In this document: positions 1 through 5,688 of the stretch, in pieces | Layout: the number at the start of each line of letters is the position of its first letter | How positions within the stretch are numbered: position 1 is the first letter of the stretch | Assembly (NCBI RefSeq): GCF_013033965.1 | Contig: NZ_WQFE01000017.1 | Span: forward strand, 1 to 64,000 | Direction: 5' to 3' | Length of the DNA: 64,000 nt | From: Ruegeria atlantica | GTDB taxonomy: Bacteria; Pseudomonadota; Alphaproteobacteria; Rhodobacterales; Rhodobacteraceae | Made by a program: the position numbers and the translations under genes | Notes under the pieces: model-generated | Seen by the model: the letters and a program-made list of their open reading frames with translations, nothing else | Databases searched by the model: none | Told to the model about the DNA's origin: nothing

Positions 1-107
1 AATCAGAGCAATCACCAACGGTAATGAGTAGCGTAAAGCCCCATTACCGTATCTTAGTGCCCGCAAAAGCCATGTTCATCGAAACACTCAAAAGCGAGGA
101 TCTAACA

Positions 108-311
108 ATGGCAACTCAAACTCTGAAACTGAACGTCAAAGCCGGTGAAAAAGATGGCACGAACTACTGGGACCGCTGCGGGGTTCTCTTCGTAAACACC
201 GACGACGTTTCCGGCGAAATCAAGTCGATCACCGTCAAACACAGCATGTTCCCCAGCGTTGAAATGGTGGCCTTCCCAAAACGGAACGACGACGATGGAG
301 TAACCGAATAA
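108..311 (+). CDS. Small hypothetical protein (67 aa)
   Basis: The ATG at 108 is chosen because a GAGGA Shine-Dalgarno-like sequence lies a few bases upstream. An in-frame start further upstream at 24 would add a poorly conserved-looking extension. The product is soluble, without signal peptide or membrane segment, and ends in an acidic tail. It begins MATQTLKLNVKAG and has a mid-region reading like a short beta-rich fold (WDRCGVLFVNTDD). I do not recognise the family. It sits alone on the plus strand ahead of a hairpin terminator and the leader of the DUF932 gene. Function unknown. Confidence 0.6.
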   Translation: MATQTLKLNVKAGEKDGTNYWDRCGVLFVNTDDVSGEIKSITVKHSMFPSVEMVAFPKRNDDDGVTE

Positions 312-320
312 CCAAAGGGC

Positions 321-342
321 AGGGCGGCGCAAGTCGCCCTTT
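321..342 (+). terminator. Candidate hairpin terminator after the small ORF
   Basis: An 8-bp stem (321-328 paired with 333-340, one G-T pair) closes a GCAA tetraloop and is followed by a very short T run. It starts 9 bases after the stop codon at 311. The T tract is weak, so termination may be inefficient. Confidence 0.5.
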
Positions 343-547
343 CCAGTGCTCCGGCTTCTGGCCGACATCAAGATCACCAGAGAGAAGTGCCGGGATATGA
401 TAGGCGACGCATCAATTGTAACGCTTGATAGCCTGATCGCGTCGGGCAATCTTGAGCAGATTTTCCAAGTAACTGAGTGGCCGAGAGTCAGCATAGAGAT
501 CAGGGCAAATCCCGCGCCTTCAGCGCGTGACCGCGTGCTTGGCTCCA

Positions 548-1064
548 GCCGGCCTTACCGGCTTACGCCCCGAACCGGACCTGCCCATTCTCCCTGCGGC
601 CCGAGGGCAGTGAACCTTGTCTCATCCGAGCCTGCTTTCACCGCGGCCGCAAGTCGCCTGGTTACGCCCGTTTCGGCCCTTCGGGTGACGCCCGTTCACT
701 TCGCCTTTTGCAAGGACCACGCTCGATAGACATCGAGCAAAGCGCAGACCGACAAGCGGTCTGCTGCGCCTGTTTTCCCGAACGTCAGGGGGCCGAAAAG
801 CTCTCGTATCTGATCCGGTCCAGGGGGAGTGCGCAAAGAGAGATCCGCGCCATGGGCGCGGCTCACATTTCTCTTTCCCATGCGCCTCAAGCAGAAAAAC
901 GGCTTTCACGCGTAAAGCGCGCAAACCTTCCGTTTTTCAGCCTGACCCCCAGTCCTCCGATCAGATCCGGATCTTTTCCATCGGCCCCCCTCCTTCGCCG
1001 GGAAAAACGCGGAGGGGCGAGGGTGGCTGATGTCAGTCCAGCAGGCCGTTTCCTTGGCCTGCTG
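548..1064. repeat. Array of perfect hairpins
   Basis: Stems read directly from the sequence: 548-552/558-562 (5 bp); 721-727/732-738 (7 bp, 4-base loop); 744-751/757-764 (8 bp, 5-base loop); 845-851/855-861 (7 bp, 3-base loop) nested inside 835-841/870-876 (7 bp); 987-993/1011-1017 (7 bp); 1039-1047/1056-1064 (9 bp, 8-base loop). A 10-bp palindrome GATCCGGATC lies at 964-973. Five or more perfect stems within 350 bases is more than composition alone suggests. Confidence 0.65.
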
Positions 1065-1164
1065 TGTTCACAACAAACAGCAAGCGGAGTTGGGAGGATC
1101 AGGAAAGGCTCCAGTGAAGCGTTTCCCCGACCAACGGGCCACATCGGCCACCGCATCACCACAG

Positions 1165-1176
1165 AGGAATATTCCT
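1165..1176 (+). promoter_or_regulatory. 12-bp palindrome over the DUF932 ribosome-binding site
   Basis: AGGAATATTCCT is a perfect 12-bp palindrome ending one base before the ATG at 1178. It contains the AGGA of the likely Shine-Dalgarno. It could be an operator or a translation-controlling element. No regulator can be assigned. Confidence 0.4.
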
Positions 1177-1177
1177 G

Positions 1178-2044
1178 ATGACTTACAATCGTTACATGCG
1201 GGGCATGTCATGCGGCGGACTGGTGACAGGAGCGGCGCTGACCAACGACCAGCTGCGCCAAGCTGTCCCGTCAATATTTGCAACCAAAGGTCACGAAAGC
1301 CGCTCTGACCGCTTTGTGCCGGTTCCGACCGTAAACGTTCTGGACGGGCTGCGGAATGAAGGGTTTGATCCGTTCTTTGCGCAGCAGGCGAACACCCGTG
1401 TTCCGGGCAAGGCCGCGTTCACCAAGCACATGCTGCGGCTTCGTCACCGCTCGATCACCAACAGCGACGGCGAGTCCTTCGAAATTGTACTGGTCAACGC
1501 CAATGACGGGACCAGCAGCTATCAGATGATCCCCGGCTATTTCCGGTTTGTCTGCGCAAATGGCCTGATGGTGGGCGATACGTTCAACGAGGTGAAGGTG
1601 CGGCACTCGGGAAATGCCGTGTCCGAAGTCATCGAAGGCGCGTTTACCGTTCTGGACGATGCCGAAGAAATCACGGAGCAGGTGCAAGACTTCAAGGCCA
1701 TCACCGTGAACGACGCGGAACGGAAGGTTTTGGCCGAAGCCGCACACCAACTTCGTTTTCCCGATGCGGCCAAAGAAGACGGAAAACCCGCGCCGATTGA
1801 GGCGACACGGTTGCTCAGTACGCGCCGCACCGCTGACCGAACAGCTGATCTGTGGACCGCGTTCAACGTGGTTCAGGAGAATGTCATCCGAGGTGGGATT
1901 TCCGGGCGTGTCCGCACAGCCGATGGTCAGACCCGTCGTCAGCGGACCCGCGCTGTTGCCGGGATCGACCAGAACAAAGCACTGAACCGCGCGCTTTGGG
2001 CGCTGACCGAGAAAATGGCCGAATTGAAAGGGGGTGGCGCTTGA
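1178..2044 (+). CDS. DUF932-family protein
   Basis: The 288-residue protein has the features of the DUF932 (phage/plasmid-like) family. These include the FVPVPTVNVLDGL segment early on, a middle part with the family pattern around IPGYFRFVCANGLMVG, and a helical C-terminus. Members are common on conjugative plasmids, ICEs and phages; their biochemical role is not established. The ATG at 1178 follows AGAGGA embedded in a 12-bp palindrome. Its stop overlaps the TTG start of the next ORF (TTGA), so the two are probably translationally coupled. With the following zinc-ribbon and methylase-like genes it forms a plus-strand operon resembling early-expressed establishment genes of plasmid leading regions (inference). 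Confidence 0.85.
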   Translation: MTYNRYMRGMSCGGLVTGAALTNDQLRQAVPSIFATKGHESRSDRFVPVPTVNVLDGLRNEGFDPFFAQQANTRVPGKAAFTKHMLRLRHRSITNSDGESFEIVLVNANDGTSSYQMIPGYFRFVCANGLMVGDTFNEVKVRHSGNAVSEVIEGAFTVLDDAEEITEQVQDFKAITVNDAERKVLAEAAHQLRFPDAAKEDGKPAPIEATRLLSTRRTADRTADLWTAFNVVQENVIRGGISGRVRTADGQTRRQRTRAVAGIDQNKALNRALWALTEKMAELKGGGA

Positions 2045-2244
2045 GCGCCCCCAATACGGTCCATTGCTCGAACTGCGGCGGGCAGAACGTCAAGCGGGAC
2101 GCCCATGCAGAATGGAACGCAGAGCTACAGCAATGGGAGCTTTGCGCCGTCTATGACGCATGGGACTGCGACGATTGCGGCCATTCGGTTTCAGTCTATG
2201 AGCAGACAGTTAGTGATCCGTCTGACATCAAGGCATCAGCATGA
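2041..2244 (+). CDS. Small zinc-ribbon protein (67 aa)
   Basis: A TTG start at 2041 overlaps the TGA of the DUF932 gene (TTGA), and the frame runs to the TGA at 2244, overlapping the methylase-like gene. The product has two cysteine knuckles, CSNCGG near residue 9 and CDDCGH near residue 43, separated by a Trp- and acid-rich stretch. This is typical of a four-cysteine zinc ribbon. There is no signal peptide. Overlaps on both sides indicate a tightly coupled three-gene unit. Function unknown; a nucleic-acid or protein-binding adaptor is a reasonable guess. Confidence 0.7.
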   Translation: MSAPNTVHCSNCGGQNVKRDAHAEWNAELQQWELCAVYDAWDCDDCGHSVSVYEQTVSDPSDIKASA

Positions 2245-3050
2245 TTGCGGCGGTCAAAGATTTTGTCCGGATCATCAACGAGCTTGACCGATCCAAGCAC
2301 CGGGACGAGGTTTTCCGCGATTTCTGCGAACTGTCCTATTGTGCGCTGGCAAAGCGCGCCTGCCCTGATGAGGCCCAAAGAGACGCGCTTGAGACCCAGT
2401 ATATGGAGGTGGTCGGGCGCTATCGCAACAAAGACGACATCCGCCGTATGCCCGAATTGCTGGCAATCATGGCGGGCACGATCGGCAATGGCGGATGTGA
2501 TTTTCTCGGCATGGTGGCCGGTGAGCTTGGCGTGCTGGATGCCAAGCTGGGCCAGTTTTTCACGCCCTTTGAAGTGTCGCGCATGATGGCGGAAATGACC
2601 TTGGCCGATGCCAATGCGATCATCGAGGCGGAAGGGTTCATAACAATTGACGAACCCGCCGCCGGGGCGGGCGGCATGTTGCTGGCCGTGGCCGATACCA
2701 TCGAGGGCATGGGGTTTGAATTGGAAACAAGTGTCTGGTTTCGGGCAACCGAGTTGTCACGTGCCACCTATCACATGGCCTATCTGCAACTCACCACGCG
2801 CGGTCTGGCCGGGCAGGTCATTCATGGCAACAGCATCAGTTTGGAAACCTACACTGGCGCATACACCGCCGCTGCGCCTGTATTCTTTGCCGCGAATGGT
2901 GATCCGTTTGCAAAGCAACGCGCAGAACGGGAAGCGCAGGCCAAAGCTGATGCAGAAAGAGCCGCACAAAACGAAGCGGCCCTTAAGGAGCGCATTAAAA
3001 CGCTGGGTGACGGCCCCGCGATCCAAGGCGACCAACTCAGCCTCTTTTGA
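2241..3050 (+). CDS. N6-adenine methylase-like protein lacking a visible NPPF/Y motif
   Basis: The 269-residue protein resembles the M subunit core of type I restriction-modification enzymes. It has GQFFTP near residue 104 and the SAM-binding motif I DEPAAGAGGM near 138, then an IHGNSI segment. The catalytic motif IV (NPPF/Y) expected after the GNS segment is not visible. Instead the protein continues with TYTGAYTAAAPVFF and ends in an Ala/Glu/Lys-rich helix and QLSLF tail. It may therefore be a SAM-binding protein without adenine methylation, or use a divergent catalytic motif. Its ATG overlaps the preceding stop (ATGA). No restriction or specificity subunit is nearby. An anti-restriction role is inference from the context. 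Confidence 0.75.
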   Translation: MIAAVKDFVRIINELDRSKHRDEVFRDFCELSYCALAKRACPDEAQRDALETQYMEVVGRYRNKDDIRRMPELLAIMAGTIGNGGCDFLGMVAGELGVLDAKLGQFFTPFEVSRMMAEMTLADANAIIEAEGFITIDEPAAGAGGMLLAVADTIEGMGFELETSVWFRATELSRATYHMAYLQLTTRGLAGQVIHGNSISLETYTGAYTAAAPVFFAANGDPFAKQRAEREAQAKADAERAAQNEAALKERIKTLGDGPAIQGDQLSLF

Positions 3051-3081
3051 GGCTGGGCTATTTCTCTTGGAATGTCGCCTC

Positions 3082-3229
3082 CGCTGGCAGGGCCGAGGGT
3101 TATCCAGTCCGGTCAATTTCAACCTTGGGCGAAATTGGCCTGACCGAAGCAGGCTGTAAGCAGAGATACCAAATATCTCAGCGTCAGCTTGTGGTTAACC
3201 CTCGGCCAGTGGTGCCTTGGCCGCCAGCG
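3082..3229. repeat. Nested, branched inverted-repeat structure
   Basis: A 7-bp outer stem (3082-3088 with 3223-3229) encloses a 12-bp perfect stem (3091-3102 with 3196-3207). Inside it are two hairpins: 3111-3120 with 3131-3140 (9 of 10 paired, 10-base loop) and 3163-3168 with 3174-3179 (6 bp, 5-base loop). On paper this is a three-way junction. It lies between the converging methylase-like gene and the paralogue pair of the parA operon. It could be a bidirectional terminator, a structured RNA, or a single-strand DNA element. Confidence 0.6.
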
Positions 3230-3265
3230 TGACATTGGAGGTTTGTTGCGACAGATCAAACGGGA

Positions 3266-3511
3266 TCAGTGTACCTCTTTTTTCTGCATTGTTGTTCTGA
3301 TCATCTTGGCAATTTCTTTGTCGTTTTCCAACATCACTTGCCGGAACAGGCTTCCGATATTCACACTCGCACGCAATGGCGGCGGCACATCTTCCAGCAG
3401 GTCCAGAAACTCCTTTTCTACCTCACCGCCTTCAAGGGCTGAAACCTGAAACCGGATGGGGGTGCGAACGATGCTCTTGGTTTCCTTTGTGGCTTTTTTG
3501 CGCTTGCTCAT
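3266..3511 (-). CDS. Small ParA-operon protein, paralogue B (81 aa)
   Basis: The last gene of the minus-strand parA operon. It overlaps the end of paralogue A by four bases (ATGA). After a Lys-rich N-terminus (MSKRKKATKETK), residues about 18-76 align by eye with the C-terminal domain of its upstream neighbour. Both have P-I-R-[FV]-Q-[VI]-S, a run of acidic helix, then a segment matching N[IL]G[SA][LF]F[RK][QE]V[ML] and a terminal IxxMIR motif. No known family is recognised. The position directly after a ParA ATPase suggests a small partner or DNA-binding adaptor, but this is inference. Confidence 0.7.
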   Translation of the reverse strand: MSKRKKATKETKSIVRTPIRFQVSALEGGEVEKEFLDLLEDVPPPLRASVNIGSLFRQVMLENDKEIAKMIRTTMQKKEVH

Positions 3512-3960
3512 TGTGCATCCTCATTCAGGTTGTTCCGGATCATGGCCGCAATGGCGGCATCGTTGTCTTGCAGGACCTCTTTGAAGAAGGCTCCAAGGTT
3601 AAAGTTTTTCTGGAAGGCGGCAGGTATGTTGCTTCGGACCTCTTCCAGTGCCGCCGCAATCTCACTGCCGTCTGAGGTGGAAATCTGAACCCTGATCGGT
3701 TGCCCTGCGGCACTTAGGTCTTCGGGCTGGGCAGGGTCTTTCTGCTTTGGCTTCGCAGGGGCCGGATTTAAGCGTTTTGGTTTTGCGGTCGGTGTCGTGT
3801 CTGCCACCGGTTCTGTCTTCATTTCTTTGGCTGGCTCAGATTCCGGTTTTGGATCAGTTGCAGGTTCACCCTGTTCCCGCTTGCTCAGATCCGTCACGGT
3901 CGGCGCGATGTCTGAGGTTGATCTGGCAAGCAGGCTGTCGATGCTCTTAGGCCGGGACAT
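3508..3960 (-). CDS. ParA-operon protein, paralogue A (150 aa)
   Basis: The middle gene of the parA operon. Its start overlaps the end of the parA coding region by 14 bases. Residues 1-85 are low-complexity and rich in Pro, Lys, Glu and Thr (probably disordered, MSRPKSIDSLLARS at the start). Residues about 88-148 are the domain shared with paralogue B (QPIRVQIS, NLGAFFKEVL, AMIRNNL). A disordered tail joined to a compact domain recalls ParB/ParG-type or VirC2-type partners, but there is no recognisable ribbon-helix-helix or ParB motif, so I give no name. Confidence 0.65.
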   Translation of the reverse strand: MSRPKSIDSLLARSTSDIAPTVTDLSKREQGEPATDPKPESEPAKEMKTEPVADTTPTAKPKRLNPAPAKPKQKDPAQPEDLSAAGQPIRVQISTSDGSEIAAALEEVRSNIPAAFQKNFNLGAFFKEVLQDNDAAIAAMIRNNLNEDAQ

Positions 3961-4723
3961 GCTGCACCTCGCTTTCTTTCAGCGCGTTCAGCACATGGTC
4001 TGCATTGCTCAGCGCCTTTTTGCACCGATCCGCCATGCGCCGGGCGTTCGACCTGGCCGTCTGGGTTTCCGCGTGTTCCATGGTTTCCTGAGCAAAGCCC
4101 ATCAACCGCCCGATCGTTGTGCCCGTCCGCAGCGCGTCATCCATAGCCGCTGTGTCGGCGATTCCGACGACACAATGAAACTGCTTTGCCAGCGCCTGTT
4201 TGCCCTTCTGAATTCCGGCTGACTGCGCGACAGATTGCCGGGTGAACACAATCCGAAACTTTTCTTTCGGGTCCGCAGTGCTGCCAATTTGCTGCAAAGC
4301 CGCCTCACACGATCTGTATGTGACCAGGATAGGCTTGTATTCTGCCGATGATCCATCAGACGGGCAGAGCACCATGTCGGCAACAGCCATCGCCATCGCG
4401 GCGGTCATGCTGGGCTCACCTTTGGTGTCGATCAGCAGGTAGTCAAAGCCCCCCGCCTCTTCGGCCGCAAGAATGTGGGCATAAGCGAGTTTCGCATTTT
4501 CTGCGTCTTCCTTGGCAAACTGCCCGGCCTCGATCAGAAGTTCATCGGCGGGGAGCGGCTCCAGCCCGTTATTCGGATTCAACCATTCCGAGAGTGTTCC
4601 TTGTGAATCCAGATCAAGGATACGGACACGTTTGCCCTGATGGTGCAAAGCGGAAGCGAAGGCGACGAGCATGGAAGACTTTCCCGCCCCACCTTTGGAG
4701 TTTACGGCTGCATAGATTTTCAA
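3947..4723 (-). CDS. ParA/MinD-type (VirC1-like) ATPase
   Basis: The 258-residue P-loop ATPase has the deviant Walker A motif KGGAGKS at residues 10-16, a Walker A' segment ILDLDSQG near 38, and LLIDTKG near 90. I chose a TTG start at 4723 because GGAG lies six bases upstream and the protein then begins MKIYAAVNSKGG, as usual for the family. The ATG at 4774 would add 17 unlikely residues and has no clear ribosome site. No parB follows; two small paralogous proteins do. The position next to the relaxase module and the putative oriT suggests a transfer-linked role, like VirC1, as much as plasmid partition. Confidence 0.85.
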   Translation of the reverse strand: MKIYAAVNSKGGAGKSSMLVAFASALHHQGKRVRILDLDSQGTLSEWLNPNNGLEPLPADELLIEAGQFAKEDAENAKLAYAHILAAEEAGGFDYLLIDTKGEPSMTAAMAMAVADMVLCPSDGSSAEYKPILVTYRSCEAALQQIGSTADPKEKFRIVFTRQSVAQSAGIQKGKQALAKQFHCVVGIADTAAMDDALRTGTTIGRLMGFAQETMEHAETQTARSNARRMADRCKKALSNADHVLNALKESEVQHVPA

Positions 4724-4832
4724 TTTGGTCTCCGGGTCTGCGCCCGAAAGCCTCGCCGCGCAGCGGCGTGCCACAAACGGGCTCGCGATTGCAAGTTATC
4801 GCGCGACCCGTCACCCGCGCTGAAAACTACGC

Positions 4833-4852
4833 TATTGCTTTTCTAAGCAATA
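4833..4852. repeat. 8-bp perfect inverted repeat upstream of parA
   Basis: TATTGCTT (4833-4840) and AAGCAATA (4845-4852) are separated by four bases. It lies about 110 bases upstream of the parA start and could be an operator for autoregulation or a leader hairpin. Confidence 0.45.
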
Positions 4853-4900
4853 CTCAACCGTCTACAATAAGGAAGGCCAAAAGGGTATTGCCAGCAGACG

Positions 4901-5022
4901 TTTGCCATATGCCAGATGGTTGGCGATTATCAGGCATTTGGAACTTGCCAATGGTCCGGTGCCATGTGCCATCTGGCAAAGCCCGCCAGCCAGATGGCGA
5001 CAGCGTAATGGCATTTGCCATG
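4901..5022. repeat. Cluster of CCAGATGG / CCATCTGG and TTTGCCA repeats
   Basis: CCAGATGG occurs at 4912-4919 and 4990-4997, and its reverse complement CCATCTGG at 4969-4976. TTTGCCA occurs at 4901-4907 and 5014-5020, with its complement TGGCAAA at 4974-4980. These mixed direct and inverted copies over 120 bases resemble a multi-site binding region for a plasmid protein such as ParA-partner or MobC. Confidence 0.5.
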
Positions 5023-5118
5023 GAGCAGCCGCCGGTCGGTGTTTAGTACGCGGCAAGCGGCTGTGCCTCGCGCTACGGACCGTCTACATCCTACGCTTAC
5101 TTTGCTTTGCGGGATAAT

Positions 5119-5143
5119 ACAGATTGTGCTATCGACAATCTGT
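5119..5143. repeat. 9-bp perfect inverted repeat, candidate oriT element
   Basis: ACAGATTGT (5119-5127) and ACAATCTGT (5135-5143) flank a 7-base spacer, about 100 bases before the mobC start. Relaxase recognition hairpins of similar size are typical of oriT regions. The assignment is by position and structure only. Confidence 0.45.
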
Positions 5144-5212
5144 TAGACTTGCAGTCGGCTATCAATTCAACTTACACTTGAAACACCATACGCGCGGTCT
5201 GACGGGGCCACG

Positions 5213-5229
5213 CACGATTTCTGATCGTG
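5213..5229. repeat. 6-bp inverted repeat at the mobC ribosome-binding site
   Basis: CACGAT (5213-5218) and ATCGTG (5224-5229) are separated by five bases. The downstream arm abuts the GGAG Shine-Dalgarno (5229-5232) of mobC. It may be a MobC autoregulatory operator. Confidence 0.35.
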
Positions 5230-5241
5230 GAGAAAGCCCCG

Positions 5242-5688
5242 ATGCCACAAGGCGTACCTAAATCTGTCACGACAACCATGCGCTTTGATGAGGACGAATT
5301 GGCGTTCCTCAAACAGCGCAGCAAGGCCATGCAACTGCGAAGCGTAACCGGCCTGGTGCGTGTCTGTATCCGCATAGCCTTTGGTATTCCGTCGAAAGAA
5401 GAGTTCCGGACACAGCAATTCAAAGAGCACCTGGCGCAGCTGGTCGGCATGGCGAACAACCTCAACCAGATGACCCGCGCCGCAAATGCCGGGAAGTTCC
5501 GGCTTAACAAGCGCGCCGAAGATCAATTGGCAGCAATGAAGGACGAGGTTCGGGAGTTGCGCCGGTTGATCGAAGATTACTCCGACGCCGCCCATGAGAG
5601 GTCTTTTACCCGTGCATTAGAGATCGAGCGGCTTGCGGAGAAACAGCGCGCATCACGTGTGTCCCCCAAGGTGAAGGCTAGAGCATGA
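5242..5688 (+). CDS. MobC-like relaxosome accessory protein
   Basis: A 148-residue protein with an N-terminal segment KSVTTTMRFDEDELAFLKQ suggesting a ribbon-helix-helix DNA-binding fold. A central VGMANNLNQMTRAANAG stretch is characteristic of MobC/relaxosome proteins, and a charged helix follows. The ATG at 5242 is preferred because GGAG sits nine bases upstream; the in-frame GTG at 5227 lacks such a site. Its stop overlaps the relaxase start (ATGA), implying coupling. Expected role: bind oriT and load the relaxase. High confidence in the family, based on motif and neighbour. Confidence 0.85.
   Translation: MPQGVPKSVTTTMRFDEDELAFLKQRSKAMQLRSVTGLVRVCIRIAFGIPSKEEFRTQQFKEHLAQLVGMANNLNQMTRAANAGKFRLNKRAEDQLAAMKDEVRELRRLIEDYSDAAHERSFTRALEIERLAEKQRASRVSPKVKARA

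Larger units (their letters stand above)
343..1177. other. Gene-free, hairpin-dense leader region
   Basis: About 835 bases with no convincing gene. Several frames stay open, but their translations read as GC-rich shadow peptides (Pro/Arg/Ser-rich, no domain). An open frame from 346 has a protein-like first 45 codons and could be a degraded gene end. The right half is filled with perfect inverted repeats, listed separately at 548-1064. It may be a structured RNA leader, a single-stranded promoter/origin region, or both. Confidence 0.5.
4724..5241. other. Divergent intergenic region with candidate oriT / centromere
   Basis: This 518-base non-coding stretch lies between the divergently transcribed parA operon and the mobC-relaxase operon. 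It contains four groups of inverted or direct repeats, listed separately, and is more AT-rich in its middle. oriT sites usually lie next to the relaxosome genes, so the nick site is most likely here. I could not match a known nic consensus. Confidence 0.5.

Noticed and set aside
346..729. Open frame on the plus strand in the leader region
   Set aside because: The first 45 codons look protein-like, but the rest is Pro/Arg/Ser-rich and crosses several hairpins. The frame starts in the terminator with a non-ATG codon and has no ribosome site. At most a gene remnant.
3947..4723. Reading the ParA gene as proof of a parAB partition locus
   Set aside because: No ParB-like protein or parS-type repeat was recognised; the locus lies in the transfer region, so a VirC1-like role is equally likely.
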